DNA of 43,363 bases from NCBI GenBank assembly GCA_028712795.1, contig JAQTPT010000035.1, positions 1 to 43,363 on the forward strand, given 5' to 3'. The notes below the pieces were generated by a model. That model made no database searches. It was not told the DNA's origin and saw only the letters and a program-made list of their open reading frames with translations. Origin of the DNA: Methylococcales bacterium. Its GTDB lineage: Bacteria > Pseudomonadota > Gammaproteobacteria > Methylococcales > Methylomonadaceae. Both the position numbers and the translations under genes were made by a program. Of the stretch, positions 36,320 through 42,967 are shown one piece after another. The stretch's first letter is position 1. The number at the start of each line of letters is the position of its first letter.

Positions 36320-37297
36320 TCAGAACAAATGCTTGACCGCATCCCTCTCCTCTTTTAACTCAGTTTCGGTCAATTTCATCTTTTGCTTGCTAAATTCATT
36401 GATAGCTAGACCCTTTACAATACTGACTTTACCGTCTGCCACCATGACCGGGAATGAATAAATCAAACCTTTGGTAATGCCATAACTGCCGTCAGAAACC
36501 ACTCCCATGCTCACCCAATCACCTTCTTCGGTACCCAATACCCAGTCCCTCATTTGATCAACTGCTGCATTAGCCGCGGATGCCGCGCTCGACTGGCCTC
36601 TGGCTTTGATAACAACCGCGCCGCGCTGTTGGACGGTAGGGATAAATTCATCGACAAACCAGGTTTGACCGACTAACGGCAAGGCATCCTGGCCCTTTAC
36701 TTTGGCATGATGTAAGTCAGGATATTGTGTATTGGAATGATTACCCCAGATAATCATATTTTTTATATCCGTGGTCAAAACGCCACATTTTTCGGCCAAT
36801 TGACTGATCGCCCGATTATGATCCAGCCGCGTCATTGCGGAAAAATTATCAGGGCTTAAATCGGGGGCGTTTTTTAAAGCAATCAGAGCATTGGTATTAG
36901 CCGGATTACCCGTCACCAGCACCTTTACGTCCCGGCTAGCCACTGCATTTAATGCCTTGCCTTGAACAGAAAAAATCTCCGCATTGGCTTCCAGTAAATC
37001 TTTTCGCTCCATACCCGGCCCTCTCGGACGCGCGCCTACCAGGAAAGCATAATCAACATTTTTGAACGCCACCATTGGATCGTCAGTTATTTCAATTCTG
37101 TGCAGTAAAGGGCTTGCGCAATCTTTTAACTCCATCACCACACCCTGCAAGGCATTCATTGCCGGTGTGATTTCCAGCAAATGCAAGACTATGGGCTGGT
37201 CAGGGCCCAGGAATGAACCTGATGCCAAACGAAACAGCAACGAATAGCTAATTTGCCCTGCCGCGCCGGTAACTGCAATATGAACGGGTGTTTTCAT
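36320..37297 (-). CDS. mdh: Malate dehydrogenase (NAD)
   Basis: A 325-residue malate dehydrogenase of the cytosolic-like group. The nucleotide-binding motif is [19 protein letters not shown] (VTGAAGQI), the substrate loop Arg is in [28 protein letters not shown] follows, and the catalytic His is in [12 protein letters not shown]. In the serine cycle it reduces oxaloacetate to malate, the substrate of MtkAB; it also serves the TCA cycle. It is convergent with hpr and completes the serine-cycle group here. Confidence 0.95.
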   Translation of the reverse strand: MKTPVHIAVTGAAGQISYSLLFRLASGSFLGPDQPIVLHLLEITPAMNALQGVVMELKDCASPLLHRIEITDDPMVAFKNVDYAFLVGARPRGPGMERKDLLEANAEIFSVQGKALNAVASRDVKVLVTGNPANTNALIALKNAPDLSPDNFSAMTRLDHNRAISQLAEKCGVLTTDIKNMIIWGNHSNTQYPDLHHAKVKGQDALPLVGQTWFVDEFIPTVQQRGAVVIKARGQSSAASAANAAVDQMRDWVLGTEEGDWVSMGVVSDGSYGITKGLIYSFPVMVADGKVSIVKGLAINEFSKQKMKLTETELKEERDAVKHLF

Positions 37298-38260
37298 TTA
37301 TTTTCCTTTTGTTTTTCATTTATACAGAACTTGAATTAAACAAAGTCCCATGAATAATCGGCAGTCATTATTACCGATAATATGTTTAATAACCAAACAG
37401 CTTCTTTCACTTCACAGATTTACTTTTACCAGCAAACAAGAACTGGCAATTCGTGCAATCGTATCATTCCTGCCATAGTAATAACACCCCCTGCGCTTAC
37501 AGCTTAATCAAGCCATAGTTTTATTTATCGGGTATAATACAGCACAAAATCATCACATAAACGCATAAACACGGGTAAGTTAATGAAAAATGATCTTTCT
37601 AAATTCGGAATATATTGTTTTATATAGAGTTTTTATCTTATAAAATGGCGTGGTATCCAAATCATATCGTTTTATTTTTTACTACATATCGGGACTAAAC
37701 GTACCCATAATAGTATCCAAAATGTAGTGTATCCAATATACATTCCAACAAATCAACCACTACAGATGGATAGTTGTCGTTTGAGACGCTGGAAGGTGTT
37801 TGACCTTATTGCCAATAATGAAATTCTGACGCAAAAATACGAAACTGAATCTCATCGCTTGAGTTTTAATGACTAGAAACCAGGATGAAATAAATCGGCT
37901 AGCGGATCGGTTGGATGATAATGAAGCGAGGTTAAGTTTTTTCTTCATCCGCAGAATTCGGGACGGTTTGGTTGGGTTATCATCGATAATCCGATAAATA
38001 CCGGGTTATTAGTTGAACTGGCAGCGTTTATCAGATGGAGGGAGTGCTGTTTCCATTCTTGCTTATCAATACTTACTCTCGAAGGATAAGCCTTCTGATA
38101 GGCAACCTATTTCAGGTTTGCTGCTGACTATGAATCTAAGCTGGTTACAGGTCATTATGCTGTCGCTCTATCCGGTGCTTCTATCCAAGAGCAGTTTTAT
38201 TTGTTTTTAGAGGAAGCAATTTAACTTTTGTCGTGTTAAACAGGAAAAACGTTAACTGCA
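37298..38260. other. About 960 bases of AT-rich, mostly non-coding DNA with broken small frames
   Basis: Upstream of mdh there is an AT-rich region holding no recognised gene. On the plus strand an ATG at 37583 starts MKNDLSKFGIYCFI, stops at an amber codon (37625-37627), and the same frame then stays open to TAG at 37874-37876, including an internal ATG at 37766 (MDSCRLRRWKVFDLIANNEI). A 42-codon frame (MTRNQDEINRLADRLDDNEA) starts at 37869, overlapping that stop, and ends at 37997. Further fragments in two frames run to 38220. None matches a family I know. This looks like one or more decayed genes. Confidence 0.35.
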
Positions 38261-38300
38261 AAAAGCTCCAGTAGGGTTGTTATCTGATACTGGAGCTTTT
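38261..38300 (-). terminator. Strong rho-independent terminator
   Basis: AAAAGCTCCAGTA (38261-38273) and TACTGGAGCTTTT (38288-38300) form a perfect 13-bp stem with a 14-base loop, ending in a T-run on either strand. It lies six bases past the stop of the minus-strand secreted-protein gene. Confidence 0.85.
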
Positions 38301-38305
38301 GAAAA

Positions 38306-38692
38306 TCATTCGGCTATTTTTACCAGCCAACCGCCGCCGACATTGCAATTGTTTTGTGCATCGGCTTCGATGGCAATTCTGGCGTAAGTGCCTTTTAATG
38401 ACGCAGGTAGCGTCCCGCTTACCTCTAAGTTGCCCGCATTTTTGGGCGTGACTTTGATGTTAGCCGGGAGTCCTTTTACGGTAACCTTGATGCTGTTCGG
38501 ATGTGTGTTTGCAGATGCTGTGAAAGAAAAGCTGGAGCCTGCTGCAACTTCGGCATTTTCAGCTGGAACAAAATTGGTAAACTTGGGTTTGGCACAGGCT
38601 TTTGTGCTGCTACTGCCGCCACCGTAAGCCCAGGAAGTGCCAGTAACCAGCATTAAAACAAAAACCCACAAGCAATTAAAATGTTTCATCAT
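38306..38692 (-). CDS. Small secreted protein of unknown function
   Basis: A 128-residue exported protein. The signal peptide (MMKHFNCLWVFVLMLVTGTS, cut near SWA-YGG) is followed by a glycine/serine-rich linker and a domain of alternating beta-type segments: FTNFVPAENAEVAAGSSFSF, SIKVTVKGLPANIKVTPKN, NLEVSGTLPASLKGTYARIA. The pattern suggests one Ig-like or cadherin-like beta-sandwich. Two cysteines (near KACAKP and NNCNVGG) could form a disulfide. I do not recognise a named family. It has its own strong terminator and stands alone. Confidence 0.75.
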   Translation of the reverse strand: MMKHFNCLWVFVLMLVTGTSWAYGGGSSSTKACAKPKFTNFVPAENAEVAAGSSFSFTASANTHPNSIKVTVKGLPANIKVTPKNAGNLEVSGTLPASLKGTYARIAIEADAQNNCNVGGGWLVKIAE

Positions 38693-39009
38693 TATCCCTT
38701 ATCGTGTTGTTATAGTAGTTTTTTATCTGTTCAATATACAAAATAACCGATTTCGACCGATTGTCAAAAATGATTGGTGAAAACGATGGCGTCCATGTTT
38801 ATCATCTTTGCTTGGCATTTTGATTTGTACAAAGTACCGCTACGCTATGAATTCCTGCGGAAGTGAAAGTTAATATGCGTAGATAAAGCCTGTGAGTTTT
38901 GGTTCCGATGGGTGGCGGTGGGCGGTGTGGCCTACTGGCAGCATTGGGCAGGAAATTGATCTAATCGTTTTTAGTCCACGAAATTCATCAGCCTGCAAGG
39001 GCTACACAG
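38693..39009. other. Non-coding region left of the island boundary
   Basis: About 320 bases with no convincing gene. It should hold the promoter of the small secreted-protein gene. The strong plus-strand terminator at 39010-39034 hints at a short transcript from about 38880, but I recognise no RNA family there. Confidence 0.35.
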
Positions 39010-39034
39010 AGCCGCAACCAGAGCGGCTTTTTTT
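39010..39034 (+). terminator. Strong rho-independent terminator, no gene recognised upstream
   Basis: AGCCGC (39010-39015), loop AACCAGA, GCGGCT (39023-39028) followed by a run of seven T to 39034. It is oriented for plus-strand transcripts, but the 300 bases upstream contain no clear gene, which leaves a small RNA as a possibility. Confidence 0.65.
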
Positions 39035-39123
39035 ATGCTTGAAATTCTGGCAAGCATTGCGGTGGTTACTACCCTTTATTTATTCTCAATGGGACAGAAT
39101 TGGGACAATTAAGTATCAGGCAT

Positions 39124-39163
39124 AAAAAAAGGACTGGGCAAAAAGCCTAAGTCCCTGTTTTTT
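39124..39163. terminator. Bidirectional terminator beside the tRNA fragment
   Basis: GGACT (39131-39135) pairs with AGTCC (39150-39154), with an inner GGC/GCC stem and AAAAA loop. A7 on the left and T6 on the right flank it. It sits just past the 3' end of the tRNA-Leu fragment and would have been the original tRNA terminator on the minus strand. Confidence 0.65.
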
Positions 39164-39164
39164 G

Positions 39165-39226
39165 TGGTGCCTCGGGCCGGAGTCGAACCGGCACGGCCTT
39201 ACAGCCGAGGGATTTTAAGTCCCCCG
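39165..39226 (-). tRNA. 3' part of tRNA-Leu(UAA): attachment-site remnant
   Basis: Read on the minus strand this contains the complete anticodon arm (GGGGA-CTTAAAA-TCCCT, anticodon TAA), the leucine-type variable arm (CTCGGCTGTAAGGCCG region), the T-arm (GTGCCGG-TTCGACT-CCGGC), the 3' acceptor strand and an encoded CCA at 39165-39167. The 5' acceptor strand and D-arm are missing: upstream sequence has no G-G-T-A-G-A-type D-loop. It is therefore not a working tRNA gene. It is the duplicated 3' end left when an island integrates in tRNA-Leu. The intact gene is expected at the other end of the island, beyond the window. Confidence 0.8.
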
Positions 39227-39304
39227 AGATATGCTTTTTACAGCCCCCGTCAAATCTGCAAACAACCCCTGAAAGCCTTGTCATTACTAGCTTTGTCACC
39301 TTTC

Positions 39305-39332
39305 TTGACAATTCTCTAATATTCTGTATTAT
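39305..39332 (+). promoter_or_regulatory. Sigma-70 promoter for the integrase
   Basis: TTGACA at 39305-39310, a 16-base spacer and TATTAT at 39327-39332. Five of six -10 bases and all six -35 bases match consensus. The first repeat copy starts at 39331, overlapping the -10 box, so a protein bound to the repeats would block this promoter. Confidence 0.65.
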
Positions 39333-39589
39333 GCTCAAAACAGCGTTAAAAAGTTACCCCGGCGTTACCCCGGATTTTAGACTTTAGAGCAAGGATTTTA
39401 AAATTAGACGTCCCCAAAAATCCCCCGTTCCATTTGGGAGGTGAAAAAACCGCTCCTTTTTGGTGGGCAAAATACTCAAAATAACGCTAAAAAGTTACCC
39501 CGGCGTTACTGCTGTATTACCCGTATTTATTGGCTAAATACTCTAAACAGCATTAAAAAGTTACCCTAGATTAAAAAGTTACCCCGGAT
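39331..39589 (+). repeat. Four copies of a TTAAAAAGTTACCCCGG motif upstream of the integrase
   Basis: Copies start near 39331, 39472, 39538 and 39569. The first three share a longer form, ATRCTCWAAA followed by five to seven bases and TAAAAAGTTACCCCGGCGTTAC (39331-39372, 39472-39510); the third is cut after TTACCCTAG and the fourth has only ATTAAAAAGTTACCCCGG (39570-39587). Direct repeats in this place, between attachment site and integrase, fit arm-type binding sites for the integrase or iteron-like operator sites. A weak hairpin with a T-run (GGAG 39437-39440 / CTCC 39453-39456) lies between copies one and two. Confidence 0.75.
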
Positions 39590-39602
39590 TCAGAGGCAAA
39601 AA

Positions 39603-40805
39603 ATGGCAGACAATTTTAATTTCACCCAACAGCGTATTGAAAAATTACCCACCCCTGAAAAGGATAGGAAGGATTATTACGACACCGGTAATAAAAAATT
39701 AATATGCCGGGTGAGTGCCAGTGGTAATAAGACATTCTGCATATTAAAACGCACCACGGACGGCAAACTTCAGCGGGTCACATTGGGTAAGTGGCCTGAC
39801 CTATCCGTTGCACAGGCCCGTAAATTGGCGACCGATGCACTTTCGACGCTTGCGGACGGTATTAACCCCACCGAACAAAAGCGTACCGACAAGATCAAGC
39901 AGATTACCTTAGCTGAATTAATGACCAAGTACCTTGAACAAAAAGATTTACGATCAGGTACAGCAGCGGATTACCGGAAAAAACTAGGGGAAGGTTTTTC
40001 TGACTGGCTGGATAAGCCCGTTAATGCAATCACCCGTGACATGGTTTTAATCCGTCACAAGAAATTGCCTGGCAATGGCACATCGAAGGATAACAAGATG
40101 CGGATATTGCGGCTCTTGATGCGTTATGCCCTGGCGTTAAAGATCATCACTGAAAGCCCGACCGATGCTTTAAGAGAAGTTGGCTTATGGAGCAAGCCCA
40201 CCCGTAAAAGCCGTATTATTCCCGCAGACAGGCTAAAGGATTGGCATGAGGCCGTATTACAGCTTACTAATCCCAAGGCAAAAACCTACTTGTTGTTATT
40301 GCTTTATACCGGACTGAGAGCCAATGAAGCCCTGCACCTGGAATGGAAAAACGTAGACTTCAAGAACGACGCTGTGACCGTCCTGGACACCAAAAACCAT
40401 AGCGACTTTACCACCTACATTCCTATGCAATTAAAACCCTACCTGCGAAGTCTGCTAGAGCTGACGGGTAACAATACCTTTGTATTCCCCGGCGATAATG
40501 CCGAAGGAGCAATGGCAATTCCCCGCTGGCCATTAGATCAGGTTACGTTAAAAACAGGTATTGAGTTTAGCAGCCATGATTTACGGCGCACCTTTGCAAC
40601 CATTGCAGAAGCATCATTATTGCCAGAGACAATCATTAAACGGCTCTTGAATCACAATACCGACAACTCTGTAACCGGCGGTTATATTCGCACCGAAGCC
40701 AACACGATGAAACAGGCCATTGATCGAATTGCCGGGTTTATTCATCAACACGTTACCCCTGATAATGAAAATGTTGTCAGTATCAATAAATCAGCTACCC
40801 ACTAA
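39603..40805 (+). CDS. Tyrosine-type integrase of a genomic island
   Basis: A 400-residue site-specific recombinase. The N-terminal DUF4102-type arm-binding domain has NKKLICRVSASGNKTFCILK and VTLGKWPDLSVAQARKLA; a SAM-like core-binding domain follows. The catalytic domain has Arg in LLYTGLRANEALHLEWKNV, His-x-x-Arg in SSHDLRRTFATIA, and the nucleophile Tyr in TGGYIR. The box II His is replaced by the sequence LLNHNTDNS, where His is present. Integrases of this P4-like group insert islands into tRNA 3' ends, consistent with the adjacent tRNA-Leu fragment. A DUF433 gene follows after nine bases. Confidence 0.93.
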   Translation: MADNFNFTQQRIEKLPTPEKDRKDYYDTGNKKLICRVSASGNKTFCILKRTTDGKLQRVTLGKWPDLSVAQARKLATDALSTLADGINPTEQKRTDKIKQITLAELMTKYLEQKDLRSGTAADYRKKLGEGFSDWLDKPVNAITRDMVLIRHKKLPGNGTSKDNKMRILRLLMRYALALKIITESPTDALREVGLWSKPTRKSRIIPADRLKDWHEAVLQLTNPKAKTYLLLLLYTGLRANEALHLEWKNVDFKNDAVTVLDTKNHSDFTTYIPMQLKPYLRSLLELTGNNTFVFPGDNAEGAMAIPRWPLDQVTLKTGIEFSSHDLRRTFATIAEASLLPETIIKRLLNHNTDNSVTGGYIRTEANTMKQAIDRIAGFIHQHVTPDNENVVSINKSATH

Positions 40806-40814
40806 GGAGCAGCC

Positions 40815-41054
40815 ATGAGCATCGACTATCACACCATTATTACCATTGAGCCCGGCAAACGTAGCGGAAAGCCTTGTATTAGAGGTTTACGTATTACTGT
40901 CGATGATATTCTTGATTGTTTTGCCGCCGGCATGACTGAACAAGAGGTTTTAGAGGATTACGATTATTTAACTCAGGATGATATTAGGGCGTGTTTTTCT
41001 TATGCAGCCGATAGAGAGCGTCACACCTGGGTTATTACAGGGCTCGAGCAATGA
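40815..41054 (+). CDS. DUF433 protein, likely antitoxin-like
   Basis: A 79-residue protein with the DUF433 pattern: IITIEPGKRSGKPCIRGLRI, TVDDILDCFAAGMTEQEVLE and DYDYLTQDDIRACFSYAADR. It contains a helix-turn-helix-like fold and is usually paired with a DUF5615 (PIN-like) toxin. Here no DUF5615 gene follows; instead the stop overlaps a RelB-like antitoxin gene by 4 bases. The ribosome binding site AAGGAG lies five bases before the ATG. It may be a leftover antitoxin or a regulator of the RelBE genes downstream. Confidence 0.85.
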   Translation: MSIDYHTIITIEPGKRSGKPCIRGLRITVDDILDCFAAGMTEQEVLEDYDYLTQDDIRACFSYAADRERHTWVITGLEQ

Positions 41055-41239
41055 ACGCACAACCGCAATTTATCACCAATGCCAACGGGGAAAAGGTATC
41101 CGTCATATTGCCTTTAGCAGACTATCAAGAACTAATGGACGATTTAGAGGACTTAGCGGCCATTGCTGAGTTAAGAGATGAAGAAACAATACCTTGGGAA
41201 CAAGTGAAAAAGGAATTGATAGCTAATGACTTGCTATAG
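41051..41239 (+). CDS. RelB/Phd-like antitoxin
   Basis: A 62-residue protein. The first part (QFITNANGEKVSVILPLADY) is the Phd/YefM-type strand-helix DNA-binding core, and the acidic C-terminal part (MDDLEDLAAIAELRDEETIP) would wrap the toxin. It overlaps DUF433 upstream (ATGA) and the RelE-like toxin downstream by 14 bases, the normal order for a type II toxin-antitoxin pair. Confidence 0.85.
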   Translation: MNAQPQFITNANGEKVSVILPLADYQELMDDLEDLAAIAELRDEETIPWEQVKKELIANDLL

Positions 41240-41486
41240 CGTCGACTTCAAAAAATCGGCTAAAAAATCTCTATTAAGTCTACCTAAGCCAGTTATACAA
41301 AATATCAGCCGCTTGATTGATGCCTTAAGCGAAAATCCCTACCCGGCTGGACACAAAAAGCTTTCCGGTTCTGAGCATACTTACCGGATAAGGTGCGGGG
41401 ATTATCGCGTTGTATATTCTGTTTTCAATACGCAGTTGATTATTCAAATACTGAAAATCGGACACCGTAAGGATATTTACCGATGA
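41226..41486 (+). CDS. RelE/ParE-family toxin
   Basis: An 86-residue toxin of the RelE superfamily. Features are the N-terminal SVDFKKSAKKSLLSLPKPV, a central Gly/His-rich turn PYPAGHKKLSGSEHTYRIRC, GDYRVVYSVFNTQLIIQILK and the C-terminal GHRKDIYR. Basic residues Lys, Arg and the C-terminal Tyr correspond to those that cut mRNA on the ribosome in RelE. It is coupled to the antitoxin gene by a 14-base overlap. It probably stabilises the island. Confidence 0.9.
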   Translation: MTCYSVDFKKSAKKSLLSLPKPVIQNISRLIDALSENPYPAGHKKLSGSEHTYRIRCGDYRVVYSVFNTQLIIQILKIGHRKDIYR

Positions 41487-41627
41487 TTTAGTGTAACCAC
41501 AACAACCACAATAACCGAATTGATATAATTCATTTTAACCGGATAGCTTTAGCGGGCGACAAGCAGAACTCGTCATTCTGTTTCCGGTTATTCCCCCTTG
41601 ACGATGCACTTTGACGGAGTGTTGCTA

Positions 41628-42281
41628 ATGAGCGATGAAGCAGACCGCTACGATTTGAAAGCCTTGGTGCGATTTGTGGATACCGTATTATTGAACCAGC
41701 CATCTGATGACCTTGATTGGTTATTGTTCGCCAAGCGCGAAAAAAACCGGCTAGGCATACCAGAACAGCCCGAAAGCCAAGATATGATAGCGGCGGCGTT
41801 TGCATTAATCGATGCGCTTCAGGGCATCAATTTGCGTAGGAAATTCAAAGGAAGATGCCCCACCCAAAAACAGATGCGCATGAAGACAGATCATCCTGCA
41901 TTTTTCACCGTAGTGATGGCGCTTAATGGCAAGTTGGAAACGCTAGATGGCGAAACCCAACGCCAAGCTGCCATCAGAATGTTAGCCGAGGAGATTTTAC
42001 AAATCACGCCCAAAAAAGCGGAAACGTATTATGACAAGGCTAGGCCATCCGCACAGACCACGCTTGAACGCATTAACCGTATGTATAAAATGAATGGCTG
42101 GGGTGACTTTAATCTTTGCCCAACAAAGGCCGAAGCTACGTCGGAGGAGCAAGCCCAAGCGGTTTTCTACGATAAAAACTTAAAGTACACAGAAAAGGTA
42201 AAACGCATTCAAGACATTCTTGGTGTTTCATACCCAGAAGCACAGCAAGTCATTTTAAACCTACACGCCAAACACAAATAA
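41628..42281 (+). CDS. Hypothetical island protein
   Basis: A 217-residue soluble protein that I do not recognise. It opens MSDEADRYDLKALVRFVDTV and has a basic patch NLRRKFKGRCPTQKQMRMK, then RMLAEEILQITPKKAETYY and a C-terminal helical stretch with KVKRIQDILGVSYPEAQQVI. The latter has a helix-turn-helix-like spacing, but no match can be claimed. The frame is open from TTG at 41598; the ATG at 41628 preceded by CGGAG is preferred. A strong terminator follows at 42295-42322. It is probably a cargo or regulatory gene of the island. Confidence 0.7.
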   Translation: MSDEADRYDLKALVRFVDTVLLNQPSDDLDWLLFAKREKNRLGIPEQPESQDMIAAAFALIDALQGINLRRKFKGRCPTQKQMRMKTDHPAFFTVVMALNGKLETLDGETQRQAAIRMLAEEILQITPKKAETYYDKARPSAQTTLERINRMYKMNGWGDFNLCPTKAEATSEEQAQAVFYDKNLKYTEKVKRIQDILGVSYPEAQQVILNLHAKHK

Positions 42282-42294
42282 TCAAAGAATTCAA

Positions 42295-42322
42295 CCCCCA
42301 AAAAACGTTCATTTTTTGGGGG
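42295..42322 (+). terminator. Strong rho-independent terminator
   Basis: CCCCCAAAAAA (42295-42305), loop CGTTCA, TTTTTTGGGGG (42312-42322): a perfect 11-bp stem 13 bases after the stop of the hypothetical gene, followed by GTTTC. Confidence 0.75.
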
Positions 42323-42383
42323 GTTTCTTGGTGCCAAAAAACAGCCATGATTACCCAATTATCAACAAAAGGGGCAATTAATC

Positions 42384-42668
42384 ATGAGCGATACAAAAAA
42401 CTTATCCAAAGATGACAAACTATTGACGACCGAATCAGCAGCGGCATTTTTAGTCATTCCTGCAGCAACCCTGACCAAATGGAGGTCGACAGGCGCCTAT
42501 AACCTCCCCTACGTAAAAATAGGCCATGCGGTACGGTATAGACGACAAGATTTGGATCGGTGGCTTGATGCGCATTTACGAGAAACTGGCCGTCCAACGG
42601 CGAAACGCCCGGATGATGGCCGATTACGCCATAATCGTCAAAAAACAGAAATCGAGTTGCAGCCATGA
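42384..42668 (+). CDS. AlpA/excisionase-like helix-turn-helix protein
   Basis: A 94-residue DNA-binding protein. LLTTESAAAFLVIPAATLTK, then WRSTGAYNLPYVKIGHAVRY and RRQDLDRWLDAHL form the MerR-like winged helix of AlpA, excisionase and HTH_17 proteins, with the typical 'W-R-x-x-G-x-x-P-x-x-K-I-G-x-x-V-R-Y' pattern. Such proteins serve as excision factors or regulators on islands. GGGG upstream acts as ribosome binding site. The end overlaps the next gene by 4 bases (ATGA). Confidence 0.9.
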   Translation: MSDTKNLSKDDKLLTTESAAAFLVIPAATLTKWRSTGAYNLPYVKIGHAVRYRRQDLDRWLDAHLRETGRPTAKRPDDGRLRHNRQKTEIELQP

Positions 42669-42934
42669 AAGCGACAACTCAATCCGAGCAGACATTCAAA
42701 ATAAACACCCCACGTCGGGTTTCACTCAGTGAATTAATCAAGCAGCAGAATCAACAAAGAGGCTTTGAGCCGTTGATCCTAGAGCCTGAATTATTGTTAA
42801 AGCGCGTTAGCGATGGCGGCTATTCAGGGCAGTTTTTGGCCGATGCATTTCTGAGCATGTATCGGACAACAAAACCATTCCCGGTATCTACTTTAAAATC
42901 CATGGCAAATTCAAATGCCACCAAAATGCCTTGA
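42665..42934 (+). CDS. Island protein with apparently lost C-terminus
   Basis: An 89-residue frame starting MKATTQSEQTFKINTPRRVS, then LSELIKQQNQQRGFEPLILE and a conserved-looking GGYSGQFLADAFLSMYRT. From memory, related proteins in methanotroph islands continue after 'A-Y-R' with a further 40-50 residues. Here the tail TKPFPVSTLKSMANSNATKM looks unrelated and stops at TGA 42932-42934, right before the transposase. I infer that an insertion sequence replaced the end of the gene. It is translationally coupled to the HTH gene upstream. Function unknown. Confidence 0.6.
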   Translation: MKATTQSEQTFKINTPRRVSLSELIKQQNQQRGFEPLILEPELLLKRVSDGGYSGQFLADAFLSMYRTTKPFPVSTLKSMANSNATKMP

Positions 42935-42967
42935 CAGCAGATCAAAAAGTATAGATTCTTTCGTTCC

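Noticed and set aside
37625..37627. Amber codon read through as pyrrolysine
   Set aside because: No pyl genes, no recognised family and a decayed setting; a simple nonsense mutation or chance frame is enough.
39165..39250. Complete tRNA-Leu gene
   Set aside because: The 3' half and anticodon arm are perfect, but the 5' acceptor strand and D-arm are absent from the adjoining sequence.
39331..39589. Direct repeats as a CRISPR array
   Set aside because: Spacing is uneven (about 141, 66 and 31 bases), copies vary in length, and no cas genes are present; integrase binding sites explain them better.
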